A stretch of DNA of 10,346 nucleotides from Gammaproteobacteria bacterium (GTDB taxonomy: Bacteria > Pseudomonadota > Gammaproteobacteria > Arenicellales > JAOTYS01): positions 1-10,346 of the forward strand of contig JAOTYS010000138.1 of assembly GCA_029861795.1 (NCBI GenBank), in the 5' to 3' direction. A program made the translations under genes and the position numbers. This document shows, one piece after another, positions 1 through 7,292 of this stretch; position 1 is the stretch's first letter, and the number at the start of each line of letters is the position of its first letter. The notes under the pieces are model-generated. The model had not been told where the DNA came from. It made no database searches and saw nothing but the letters and a program-made list of their open reading frames with translations.

Positions 1-20
1 AAAGTCTATTCGACTCTAAC

Positions 21-1118
21 CTAGGCCTGTGGTAGGGGAGGGGGGATGTCTTGAAATAGGTGCGCTAATGAATCAACGGTGCCAGCCCGTGCCCAATTTT
101 CCATTCCCTGGGTCCATACCAGGCTGTCACGGATTAGTCTCCCAGAGGAGATCTGGCTCTTCAGTGTGTCAACGTCAAAAGGACCCGTTTGCTCGCCGTC
201 TACCGCGACGTAATAGGGCGCAGCGCTATCCGGGATGGGTGGAGGTTTCTCATCCGTCGGAGACGTAGACAGCGTCTCGCCAAGCTTTTGCGACATAGCG
301 AACCCGATTCCCATGCCTACACCGGCCGAGGCACTTCCTCCAGGATTTTCGGCGGCAGCCTGCATCGCTTCCGCGGCCTGGAAGGCCGCATAGTTTCTCA
401 AGTTTCCGACAACACCCATGCTGGTGCGCCGATCGAGTGCTTGCTCGACTTCGGGGGGAAGGGAGATATTCTCCACTAATAGTTTGGTTGCATCCAAGCC
501 GTACTCGGCAAATTCCGCAGCGATTTTGGAAGTGACAAACACTCCCAGATCATCGTAGTTAGCTGCAAGATCAAGAATAGGGATTTCAGATTCCGCAATG
601 ACGGTTGCGAAGCGTGACACGATTAGGTTGCGGAGCTGGTTAGTAATCTCCACTGTGGTGAATTCGCCGTCGGTGCCCACAATTTCACGCAACACCTTGA
701 CGGGTTCTTTTATGCGGATTGCGTAGGTGCCGAAAGCTCGCAGGCGCAGTTGACCGAACTCTTTGTCTCGCAACATGATGGGATTTTTCGTTCCCCATTT
801 AAGATCGGTGAACTGGAGGGTGTTAAAAAAATAAATTTCCGCTTTAAAAGGACTTTCAAATCCGTGCTTCCAGCCCTTCAGTGTGGACAGTATCGGTACA
901 TTACTAGTCTCAAGTTGATACATCCCTGGCTGGAAGACATCGGCAAGTTTTCCTTCATTGACGAAGACCGCCGCTTGACCTTCGCGCACAGTGAGCCTGG
1001 CTCCATACTTGATCTCGTTACCGAATCTCTCGAAGCGATATACCATAATGTCATCTGAATCGTCGGTCCATTCAATGACATCGATAAACTCACCAGTAAT
1101 CTTGTCCCATAGTCCCAT
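21..1118 (-). CDS. SPFH/band 7 domain protein with C-terminal GYF_2 domain (YdjI-like)
   Basis: A complete 365-residue protein. Residues about 20-235 form an SPFH (stomatin/prohibitin/flotillin) domain of the cytosolic type often annotated 'virion core protein-like' or YdjI-like: it opens with MGLWDKI, has VREGQAAVFVNEGKLADVFQPG at about 44-65 and an ISLPPEVEQALDRR segment at 218-231. There is no N-terminal membrane anchor. An Ala/Gly-rich stretch (about 243-275) and a proline-rich linker (KPPPIP, 291-296) lead to a GYF_2 domain (about 302-355: YYVAVDGEQTGPF, then a VW...NWA core). The tail is again proline-rich (PPPLP, 359-363). SPFH proteins build oligomeric membrane-associated scaffolds; GYF domains bind proline-rich peptides. 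The exact role is unknown. The start is the first in-frame ATG, with GAGGGC upstream as a weak ribosome site. The gene follows the GNAT gene on the same strand after 145 bases. Family assignment is firm, function is not. Confidence 0.9.
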   Translation of the reverse strand: MGLWDKITGEFIDVIEWTDDSDDIMVYRFERFGNEIKYGARLTVREGQAAVFVNEGKLADVFQPGMYQLETSNVPILSTLKGWKHGFESPFKAEIYFFNTLQFTDLKWGTKNPIMLRDKEFGQLRLRAFGTYAIRIKEPVKVLREIVGTDGEFTTVEITNQLRNLIVSRFATVIAESEIPILDLAANYDDLGVFVTSKIAAEFAEYGLDATKLLVENISLPPEVEQALDRRTSMGVVGNLRNYAAFQAAEAMQAAAENPGGSASAGVGMGIGFAMSQKLGETLSTSPTDEKPPPIPDSAAPYYVAVDGEQTGPFDVDTLKSQISSGRLIRDSLVWTQGMENWARAGTVDSLAHLFQDIPPPLPQA

Positions 1119-1263
1119 GATCTGCCCTCAGTCGCCGGAATTCCGCGAGCCAAGAATTCTCTTAACAAGGAGATATGTAACCATTTTTAGACGATATGTA
1201 GCGAGCTTTCAATGCCGAACACAGGTAATTTGGCAAAGAGACGAGCGAATCAAAGGTCGAAGG

Positions 1264-1899
1264 TTAGAGCTCCGGTCTATCGATGATCAGCGTTTCCTGG
1301 CGGTACGGTACAAATCCCGCCTGCTGATAGACCGAAATCGCCTTCGGGTGGTCCAAGTTGCAGGTGTGTACCCACACTCTGTTGGGATTCGTCGACCACG
1401 CCATGTCTACCGACCAGTCCATCAGGTATTTGCCCAGGCCTCGACCGATGAACTCCGGCATAAGGCCGAAGTAGGCGAGCTCCACTTCGTGTTTGTGGCG
1501 TAGGTCAAGTTCCACATATCCAGCCGGCACGCCGCCCACATAGAGCGTATAGATCTCAACCTGCGGATCGTGGATGATTTGCTTGAGCGCTGAGTCATCG
1601 AGCACGCGGCGTTCGTACCATAACCAGGGTGCGCCAACGGTGTTGTACAAATATCTATAAAACGAGGTTGTGGGCCTCTCGGCGCGGATGATTGCGATCT
1701 TTTCAGCCCGCTGGGATCGGTTAGTGCGTCGAGGTGGTGTCGACATCTCCAAGTAGGTGATCACCACTTTCAACTTGCCGGGCGGCAGCTGTGCATCGGC
1801 GGCCGGTGCCGTCCTCTCGGGGTGAATCCGGGTCTTGGCGATTCGATCGTTGTCTTGCGAATCCTTCATATCCTGCGTCACTTTGGCGAAACCCTTCAT
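1264..1899 (-). CDS. GNAT family N-acetyltransferase
   Basis: Predicted to move an acetyl group from acetyl-CoA to an unidentified amine. The acetyl-CoA pyrophosphate loop is PEFIGRGLGKYL (about 148-159). It is preceded by a beta-strand region VEIYTLYVGGVPAGYVELD (about 114-132) and ELAYFGLMP (140-148), and followed by HTCNLDHPKAISVYQQAGF (178-196), a classic GNAT C-terminal half. SFYRYLYNTVGAPWLWYERR (79-98) also matches a conserved bacterial GNAT subfamily as I remember it. The start is uncertain. The conserved part seems to begin at KLKVVITYLEM (about 42-52), so the internal Met at residue 52 is too late. The roughly 40 residues before it are polar and low in conservation-like features. 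ATG at 1899 (with AAGG close upstream), ATG at 1869, or an internal TTG/GTG near residues 43-45 could each be used. The gene is divergent from the thiolase. Confidence 0.88.
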   Translation of the reverse strand: MKGFAKVTQDMKDSQDNDRIAKTRIHPERTAPAADAQLPPGKLKVVITYLEMSTPPRRTNRSQRAEKIAIIRAERPTTSFYRYLYNTVGAPWLWYERRVLDDSALKQIIHDPQVEIYTLYVGGVPAGYVELDLRHKHEVELAYFGLMPEFIGRGLGKYLMDWSVDMAWSTNPNRVWVHTCNLDHPKAISVYQQAGFVPYRQETLIIDRPEL

Positions 1900-1903
1900 A
1901 ACC

Positions 1904-1932
1904 TTGAGATGCGCGGTAACGAGACTTATACT
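1904..1932 (+). promoter_or_regulatory. Predicted sigma70 promoter of the thiolase gene
   Basis: A -35 box TTGAGA (1904-1909, 5 of 6 to consensus) is followed after exactly 17 bases by a -10 box TATACT (1927-1932, 5 of 6). Transcription would start near 1939 and leave a leader of about 95 bases before the thiolase ATG at 2034. The leader holds a 5-7-5 inverted repeat (ATATC 1955-1959, GATAT 1967-1971) of unknown meaning. The -35 box lies only a few bases from the predicted start of the divergent acetyltransferase gene. Confidence 0.5.
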
Positions 1933-2033
1933 GGTTTGCCGTCCCAGCCGGACTATATCTGTTCGCGATATGCCTGTCTCCTTCTTCGATCACTTCATTT
2001 TGAATCCCGCAACAGAGTAGGTCGAGTCTGACA

Positions 2034-3281
2034 ATGAGAGAAGTGGTCATTGTAGATGGTGTGCGCACGCCGATAGGTAAATACGGCGGCGTGCTTGCAA
2101 GCGTCCGTCCTGATGATTTACTCGCGCTCAGCTATCGCGCGTTGATCGAGCGAGTCGGCATTGATCCTTCACTGCTAGACGATGTTTACGCCGGCTGCGG
2201 CAACCAGGCGGGCGAAGACAATCGGGACGTGGCTAGAATGTCGCTGTTGCTCGCGGAATTCCCAGTGGAAGTTCCTGGCATTACCTTAAATCGCAATTGT
2301 GCCTCTGCTTTGGAGGCCGTCAACCAAGCTGCCAAGGCCATCATAGCCGGTGAGGGAAACGTTTATATTGGCAGCGGCGTGGAGTCCATGAGCCGAGCAC
2401 CTTGGAGCATGTCCAAACCCGACCGGTTTCCGACTAACAAGCCGCCGCAGGTGCACGATACTACCGTGGGTTGGCGTTACATTAATCCAAAGATGGACGC
2501 GATGCATCCGGTGATCAGTCTTGGCGAGACGGCCGAGAATATCGCTGAGGAGATGCAGATCAGTCGTGAGGATCAGGATGCCTTCGCTTTGGAGAGTCAT
2601 CGACGTGCCGTAGCCGCAATCAATGAGGGTAAGTTTGCTGATGAAATAGTGCCGGTGGAAGTGCCGCAGCGCAGCGGATCGCCTAAGACCGTGGTGCTGG
2701 ACGAACACCCCCGCTATCGCAAAACAAATGGTCGTTATGAACTTGCGACTAACATTGAGGAACTGGGTAAGCTTCCCCCTGCGTTTCGTAAAGGAGGTAC
2801 CGTCACTGCGGGCAATTCCAGTGGAATCAACGACGGTGCCGCGGCGCTGCTAGTAATGAGTCGCGACAAGGCTGATGAGTTGGATCTCAAACCTATGGTG
2901 AGGTGGCTGGGTTCAGCCGTGGCTGGCGTTGATCCCGGCGTGATGGGCTATGGTCCTGTTCCCGCCACGCGAAAACTCCTCGCGCGTTTGGGTTTGAAGC
3001 TCGAACAAATCGACTTGATTGAGATCAATGAAGCCTTTGCTGTGCAGACCTTGGGTTGCATGCGTCAGCTAGGGATAAGTCACGACATCACCAATGTGAA
3101 CGGTGGCGCTATCGCTCTGGGTCATCCCACAGGTTGTTCTGGATCCCGCATTATGGTCACACTTTTGCATGAGATGAAGCGACGGGCACCTGAAGCTCGA
3201 CGGCCGTTTTATGGTCTCGCCACTTTGTGCGTAGGTGTGGGTATGGGTGTGACGACACTTGTGGAATGGATAGATCGCTAG
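2034..3281 (+). CDS. Acetyl-CoA acyltransferase (thiolase), PcaF/FadA-like
   Basis: A 415-residue type II thiolase, which either cleaves 3-ketoacyl-CoA with CoA or condenses two acetyl-CoA units; cytosolic. The N-terminal signature is [14 protein letters not shown]. The acyl-accepting cysteine is C89 in [12 protein letters not shown]364 sits in [17 protein letters not shown], and the proton-shuttling C399 in LCVGVGMG, so all catalytic residues are present. [16 protein letters not shown] (54-69) and [11 protein letters not shown] (142-152) resemble beta-ketoadipyl-CoA thiolase (PcaF), but neighbouring pca genes are absent, so the substrate is open: PcaF-type, FadA-type or acetoacetyl-CoA thiolase. 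The active-site loop reads C-A-S-A rather than the common C-x-S-G. The gene stands alone behind its own promoter, has a weak ribosome site, and ends 19 bases from a convergent gene. Confidence 0.93.
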   Translation: MREVVIVDGVRTPIGKYGGVLASVRPDDLLALSYRALIERVGIDPSLLDDVYAGCGNQAGEDNRDVARMSLLLAEFPVEVPGITLNRNCASALEAVNQAAKAIIAGEGNVYIGSGVESMSRAPWSMSKPDRFPTNKPPQVHDTTVGWRYINPKMDAMHPVISLGETAENIAEEMQISREDQDAFALESHRRAVAAINEGKFADEIVPVEVPQRSGSPKTVVLDEHPRYRKTNGRYELATNIEELGKLPPAFRKGGTVTAGNSSGINDGAAALLVMSRDKADELDLKPMVRWLGSAVAGVDPGVMGYGPVPATRKLLARLGLKLEQIDLIEINEAFAVQTLGCMRQLGISHDITNVNGGAIALGHPTGCSGSRIMVTLLHEMKRRAPEARRPFYGLATLCVGVGMGVTTLVEWIDR

Positions 3282-3300
3282 ACGTTGTCGGGACGCTCAG

Positions 3301-3669
3301 TCACAGCTTGAGGTCTAGCAAAAACTCTTCAGATCCATGTCCGTGCAAGGAATCATGCGCCCGAATACGAACTTTCTTTGCACCATCTGGAATACCAACA
3401 TCTGATAGTGAGCGCGTGAACGGTTGCTCATCCACGTGCGGATGGTGTAGTACGCGGGTCCCGAGAACCTCACCACCTGGGGTTAAAACATCCCATCGGT
3501 TCACATAGTGGTCCCAGCCGGTGTCGCCGTGGCGGATAGTGGCCGTAAATTCGCAGACGGAACGCTCGCAGTCCGCCGACGCTTCTACAATTTCTGCTTG
3601 GCCTGCGAATGAGTGTGCGGCTGCGTGGGAGAGGATTGCTGTGACTAAGATTGCGAGAGTTTGCTTCAT
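3301..3669 (-). CDS. Small secreted hypothetical protein, His-rich
   Basis: A 122-residue protein with a Sec signal peptide (MKQTLAILVTAILSHAAAHSFA, likely cleaved after A22). The mature part is about 100 residues with one cysteine pair (C34 and C39), which could form a disulfide in the periplasm. It also has many histidines (H47, H54, H75, H76, H78, H105, H109, H111), including the segment GTRVLHHPHVDEQPFTRSLS (70-89). That segment and GWDHY..RWDV (51-61) look like a conserved uncharacterised family I recall from proteobacteria; no function is known to me. Metal binding is possible but only inferred from the histidines. The gene converges on the thiolase with no room for a terminator between them. 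No Shine-Dalgarno sequence is evident before the ATG. Confidence 0.75.
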   Translation of the reverse strand: MKQTLAILVTAILSHAAAHSFAGQAEIVEASADCERSVCEFTATIRHGDTGWDHYVNRWDVLTPGGEVLGTRVLHHPHVDEQPFTRSLSDVGIPDGAKKVRIRAHDSLHGHGSEEFLLDLKL

Positions 3670-3889
3670 AAGGTTGTTCGGCTAGCGCGTGTTCCTCCAT
3701 CTGCATGGCTAATGTTGACACTGTTGGTGCTCATGGCGTGGGTAGTCATAGAAACGGTATCGTGGACTCGATGATGACACACCCCTGCAGTTGAGAAAAA
3801 GATGGCTAGGCTGGCACATTGCGCTCACGCTGAAAGAGAAGCCGCTGTAAGCGCGACTGAATTTTTTCACGTTTGTGCATGTGGTCCTG

Positions 3890-3909
3890 AGGCCGTCCCG
3901 ATGCGGCCT
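3890..3909 (-). terminator. Stem-loop after the small membrane protein gene, weak terminator candidate
   Basis: A perfect 6-bp inverted repeat, AGGCCG (3890-3895) and CGGCCT (3904-3909), with an 8-base loop, lies 14 bases past the stop codon of the minus-strand gene 3924-4142. It lacks a T-tract on the minus strand, so it may only be an RNA 3'-end stabiliser. On the plus strand it is followed by TGTTTG, which is also weak. Confidence 0.3.
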
Positions 3910-3923
3910 TGTTTGCTGCTAGC

Positions 3924-4142
3924 TTACCCGGCGGCGCGGACGCGTATCCAGCGACGTACTGCAATAACGGACCACACCCCCTCAACAACCGCGAACGGCC
4001 ATGACTGAATTAAAACTGCGTACAATGAAGCAGCTGCGCATGCGACGGCAAAGCCCAGCACAAAAAGCGGCGATCGTTCCTCGAGCGAATAAGTAAGAAC
4101 CATCGCGCTCACCGCACATATGCCGAATATTTCGATGGTCAT
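3924..4142 (-). CDS. Small conserved membrane protein, 72 aa
   Basis: A 72-residue, strongly hydrophobic protein with about three membrane segments (roughly 3-18, 26-44 and 47-63), an acidic/basic turn LEERSP (20-25) and a basic C-terminus (RRWIRVRAAG). The block SWPFAVVEGVWSVIAVRRW (47-65) and the opening MTIEIFGICAVSAMVLTY look like a conserved uncharacterised proteobacterial inner-membrane family, which is why I prefer it over the two overlapping frames on either strand. No function is known. The ATG at 4142 is the only reasonable start; no good ribosome site is visible. A TATA-rich stretch (TTATATAAA on the minus strand, near 4236-4244) could be the -10 region of its promoter. Confidence 0.75.
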   Translation of the reverse strand: MTIEIFGICAVSAMVLTYSLEERSPLFVLGFAVACAAASLYAVLIQSWPFAVVEGVWSVIAVRRWIRVRAAG

Positions 4143-4335
4143 TGGCTGCTATTGTAGAACGAGGCGAACGATCTTCCGCATCGAATCGACACCTGGGGCT
4201 TGAATACTTTAGATACTCGCCAAGATCTTAGTGTTTTATATAAGTGGCGGATACAGCGTAGTGCAGGTCGCAGCGAGTGGTGATTTCATTTTAGTACAGT
4301 GTCACTGCGTGGGTCGTGCAGCAGTCTTGTTTTGA

Positions 4336-5472
4336 TTATGCCTCGTTGAGGGCGTCCACAACTAGCTTGTGAAACTGGCGTACGCTAGTCTCCCAATGCG
4401 GAGATAGCAGGCCACCGTCGTCCAATACCGGAGAGGCTCGACCGCGCTGTAAGCCTTCAACAACGGCATGATCTTCCCGATGGACCTGAGTCCATAAGGT
4501 GCTGAGACTCTGGACGTGTTCGTCACTGGGCATATCTTTGCCGATATGGTAAATCACACGCCACTGACGTGTGCGATCGGGCGCCTCGGGCACATTTAGA
4601 TGCACGCCAAGTTGGTCGGGCAGATACCAAGCCAATACGAAGTTCGGAAAGAGCGTTAGATAGCGTGTGCTCATATCGAGCATCTGCGGCAGCTTATCCC
4701 TGTCATTCGATACCGCTTCCGATGAGACGTCGATTGCGCATCCAACGCAGTATCCGTCCACGATCATGTGGTGATCGGCAAGTGGTTGCCCGCCTGCGGA
4801 CTGAGAGTGCACCACGGGTACGTGATACGGTTCAATAAAATTCTCGATCAAGAATTTCCAGTTCGCTTGCACAATGCCCAAGTCGAGTTTGGCGATTGGC
4901 ATTACATGTTCGAAGTCCACGGCCTCCAGTCGCCGGGAAACCGGTCCTAGATACTCCTCTAGGGGCCGGGCCTTACCTCCGAGATTCACAAAGACCCAGT
5001 CGTGCCAGTACTTGCATCTTATTGGACGAAGTCCATAGCGCTCATAGGCAAATGACTCAATAGACTTGGTGTAGCCACCGAAATGTGGTGTACGCTTGAG
5101 GCGCCCATCGAGATCGTAAGTCCATGCGTGATAGGGGCAGACCAATGATTTGGCGCCGCGACATGGTTTGAGAACTACTGGGTGGCCCCGATGTCGGCAC
5201 ACATTGTGAAACGCCTTTACCTCTCCCTTCTGATCGCGTACCAGCACGATGGGTTGGCCCGCAGCAGTCGCTGGCAGCACATCGCCAGTGTTGGGAATCT
5301 CGTGGGCAAAACCGACGAAGGTCCAGTGGTCTGCAAATAAGTGCTGGTATTCTGCTTTGAGAAAGTCTTCGCTGGTGTAGGTCGCACGGGGTAACCCGTG
5401 TGCGACGCCGTCTTCTTCAGGCGGGTATGTAAGTGGAATCACCCCGCAAAGGTCATTTGATGTCGCCGCCAT
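4336..5472 (-). CDS. Rieske non-heme iron oxygenase, alpha subunit
   Basis: A 378-residue oxygenase component of the ring-hydroxylating dioxygenase superfamily. The N-terminal Rieske domain binds [2Fe-2S] through C92-x-H94 (CRHRGH) and C112-x2-H115 (CPYH). The C-terminal catalytic domain supplies the mononuclear Fe(II) ligands H217 and H222 (NFIEPYHVPVVH, 211-222) and probably D334 (HREDH). The residue that relays electrons between the two centres in adjacent subunits, Asp in naphthalene dioxygenase, is Glu here (E214). Glu at this position is known from carnitine monooxygenase CntA and is typical of relatives acting on quaternary amines (choline, glycine betaine, stachydrine types), so N-demethylation or hydroxylation of a methylated amine is the leading guess. 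The substrate is not determined. The enzyme needs a reductase, which is not in this window. The start ATG has GGAG about 11 bases upstream. The aminotransferase lies 309 bases upstream on the same strand. Confidence 0.92.
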   Translation of the reverse strand: MAATSNDLCGVIPLTYPPEEDGVAHGLPRATYTSEDFLKAEYQHLFADHWTFVGFAHEIPNTGDVLPATAAGQPIVLVRDQKGEVKAFHNVCRHRGHPVVLKPCRGAKSLVCPYHAWTYDLDGRLKRTPHFGGYTKSIESFAYERYGLRPIRCKYWHDWVFVNLGGKARPLEEYLGPVSRRLEAVDFEHVMPIAKLDLGIVQANWKFLIENFIEPYHVPVVHSQSAGGQPLADHHMIVDGYCVGCAIDVSSEAVSNDRDKLPQMLDMSTRYLTLFPNFVLAWYLPDQLGVHLNVPEAPDRTRQWRVIYHIGKDMPSDEHVQSLSTLWTQVHREDHAVVEGLQRGRASPVLDDGGLLSPHWETSVRQFHKLVVDALNEA

Positions 5473-5781
5473 CTCACCAAGTCTCCAGCGCGAACCACAT
5501 ATTGCCGCTTATGCACTCATCATAAACCACACACTGACAAAAGGGGAGAATAGGCAGTGGAAATGAGATTGGATTGTCGGTGGTGGGGCACTATTCTAGT
5601 TCGTTATCCGACTGTGCGCTTTGAGAGGTTGCCTGCAAGCCGCGCCGCTACGGACTCCCCGAGCCACATCAACATCAGAAAAGCCAAAGTCGTGGCAACC
5701 GAGCTGGACCTGGAGAAATCAACCGCGTGGTGATTTGCTTGGCGAAGAAGTTACATTTTTTGCGCGGGATTCGAACCGAAC
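5473..5781. other. Intergenic region between the aminotransferase and Rieske genes
   Basis: A 309-base stretch with no gene I can support. It probably contains the promoter of the Rieske gene, but I found no convincing -35/-10 pair. A 5-7-5 inverted repeat, TTATG (5509-5513) and CATAA (5521-5525), lies 37-53 bases upstream of the Rieske start and could be an operator (low confidence). A short minus-strand open frame at 5604-5675 (23 codons, hydrophobic start) has no ribosome site and is not called. A tRNA T-loop-like sequence near 5764-5779 does not belong to a tRNA. Confidence 0.5.
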
Positions 5782-7134
5782 TTATGTGATCGCAGCGCTG
5801 ATCGCGGTATTGAGCTTGGTGACGATTTCTTCAACGTGGGTCTCATCGATGATGAACGGTGGGGCGATCAGTATATGATTTCCGCGGCGTCCGTCGATGG
5901 TTCCTCCCATGGGGTAACACATGAGACCTGCTGTCATCGCCTCGCGCTTGATGGCCGCGTGGACGGCTAACGTAGGATCAAATGGTGCCTTGGTTTCACG
6001 GTCGGCCACTAGTTCCATACCGATAAACAAACCCCGCCCGCGGATGTCACCGACATGCGGATGTTGACCGAATTGGTGTTGCAGTGCGTGCATCAATGCG
6101 GCTCCCTGTTGCTTGACATTATCAAGCAGGTTCTCCTCACGAATCACATTCTGGGTGGCAAGCGCAGCCGCGCACACGGTGGGATGTCCCATGAAGGTGT
6201 GGCCGTGCTGGAAAAATCCAGAGCCATCGCGGATGGCATCATAGATCCGACCGCTAGCGAGCAACGCGCCGATAGGTTGGTAACCGGCAGCGAGACCCTT
6301 GGCGACTGTAACGAGGTCGGGATTGACGCCTTCCTGTTCACACGCGAACAATGTGCCAGTGCGTCCCATGCCGCACATGACTTCATCCAAAATCAGCAGG
6401 ACGCCATAGCGATCGCAGATCTCCCGCACCCGTTTGAAATACCCGGGTGCTGCAGGAAGCACTCCCGCGGTGGCGCCCACCACTGGTTCGGCCACAAAGG
6501 CGATGACAGAATCGGGCCCAAGTTCTTCGATCTTTTGCTGCAGTTCATCGGCTACACGCAAACCGTATTGCTCGTCGGATTCTGTTTTCTGTTGATCGCG
6601 GTAGCTGTAACAAGCAGAGATGTGGTGGGTCTCGATAAGCAACGGCTCGAACTGTTGTCGTCGCCACTGGTTGCCACCTACGGCTAAGGCACCTAGGGTA
6701 TTGCCGTGATAGCTTTGACGACGGGCAATGAAATGACGCCGTTGTGGCTGGCCGATTTCGACAAAGTATTGGCGTGCGAGCTTAAGTGCGGTTTCGACGG
6801 CCTCAGAACCACCGGAAACAAAATAGACACGCTCCATGCCTTCGGGCGCGACGCTCACTAAAACGTCGGCCAACTGTTCCGCAGGCTCACTAGTCACGAA
6901 TGCTGTGTGGGCGTAAGGGATGCGGTCGAGTTGTTGCTTGATGGCCTCGATCACACTTGGGTGATTGTGGCCCAGACACGACACCGCCGCGCCTCCCGAC
7001 GCGTCCAAGTAGCGCCGGCCATTGGTGTCCACGACATAGGGACCATCGCCGTGTGCAACAATGGGTAGCACCGACCGGGTTTGGCGATGAAATATTCGGC
7101 TGTTAGTGACATCTACGGCGGTCGCCTTTTGCAT
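5782..7134 (-). CDS. Class III PLP-dependent aminotransferase
   Basis: A 450-residue fold-type I aminotransferase of the omega-amino acid/acetylornithine/taurine-pyruvate class, cytosolic. Numbered from the ATG at 7134: an N-terminal substrate region with GGAAVSCLGHNHP (about 47-59), the PLP phosphate-binding loop VSGGSEAVETALK (106-118), QSYHG (140-144) for cofactor stacking, D250 in ILDEVMCGMGRTG for the pyridine nitrogen, the Schiff-base lysine K279 in TVAKGLAAGYQPIGA, and HTFMGHP (312-318) from the partner subunit. The arginine of RGRGLFIGMELV (366-377) is typical. The amino donor cannot be read from sequence; beta-alanine, taurine, putrescine- or GABA-like compounds are all used by relatives. 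A TTG at 7170 would add 12 residues, but it has no ribosome site and the ATG fits the family better. It lies upstream of the Rieske gene on the same strand and diverges from the TRAP operon. Confidence 0.92.
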   Translation of the reverse strand: MQKATAVDVTNSRIFHRQTRSVLPIVAHGDGPYVVDTNGRRYLDASGGAAVSCLGHNHPSVIEAIKQQLDRIPYAHTAFVTSEPAEQLADVLVSVAPEGMERVYFVSGGSEAVETALKLARQYFVEIGQPQRRHFIARRQSYHGNTLGALAVGGNQWRRQQFEPLLIETHHISACYSYRDQQKTESDEQYGLRVADELQQKIEELGPDSVIAFVAEPVVGATAGVLPAAPGYFKRVREICDRYGVLLILDEVMCGMGRTGTLFACEQEGVNPDLVTVAKGLAAGYQPIGALLASGRIYDAIRDGSGFFQHGHTFMGHPTVCAAALATQNVIREENLLDNVKQQGAALMHALQHQFGQHPHVGDIRGRGLFIGMELVADRETKAPFDPTLAVHAAIKREAMTAGLMCYPMGGTIDGRRGNHILIAPPFIIDETHVEEIVTKLNTAISAAIT

Positions 7135-7245
7135 GATTCGACCATACACCAAGATCGGTCGCACGCACAAAAATTGAAGCAGAAGACAATTTGGCGGTAA
7201 TCGAGGGTCGAGGACCGTGGGGGAGGCCAGAGTGATGCCTTGATA

Positions 7246-7262
7246 ATTAGACCTTTTCTAAT
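7246..7262. promoter_or_regulatory. Perfect inverted repeat in the divergent intergenic region, possible operator
   Basis: ATTAGA (7246-7251), five bases, then TCTAAT (7257-7262): a perfect 6-5-6 dyad in the 267-base gap between the aminotransferase start and the first binding-protein gene. Its size and place suit a dimeric transcription factor that controls both directions, but no regulator gene is in the window and I cannot match it to a named operator. It is short for a terminator and has no T-tract. Confidence 0.35.
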
Positions 7263-7292
7263 ACGACGGGAATCAACCATTGGTCGCTTTCA

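Noticed and set aside
991..1503. Plus-strand frame of 170 codons.
   Set aside because: Antisense to the SPFH and acetyltransferase genes, and no recognisable protein features.
3802..4008. Plus-strand frame of 68 codons and a minus-strand frame 3806-3988 overlapping the small membrane protein.
   Set aside because: Composition rich in Arg, Ala and His without a recognisable pattern; the frame 3924-4142 is clearly the more protein-like of the three.
4297..4307. Odd palindrome CAGTG-T-CACTG in the gap after the Rieske gene.
   Set aside because: Only 5 bp per arm with a one-base centre, no T-tract and no nearby promoter; expected by chance at this length.
5604..5675. Short minus-strand frame of 23 codons beginning with ATG (hydrophobic, MLMWLGES...).
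   Set aside because: No ribosome site, very short, and the open frame around it has no other start. No support as a gene or as a recognisable remnant.
5764..5779. Sequence like a tRNA T-loop (GGTTCGAATCCCGCGC on the minus strand) just after the aminotransferase stop codon, a possible tRNA or attachment site.
   Set aside because: The would-be T-stem does not pair, and the bases where the rest of the tRNA should be encode the end of the aminotransferase. No integrase or repeat partner was seen.
5621..5878. Plus-strand frame of 85 codons between the two catabolic genes.
   Set aside because: Its second half is antisense to the aminotransferase C-terminus and its composition is not protein-like.
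6055..6687. Plus-strand frame of 210 codons.
   Set aside because: Fully antisense to the well-supported aminotransferase gene, with no family features.
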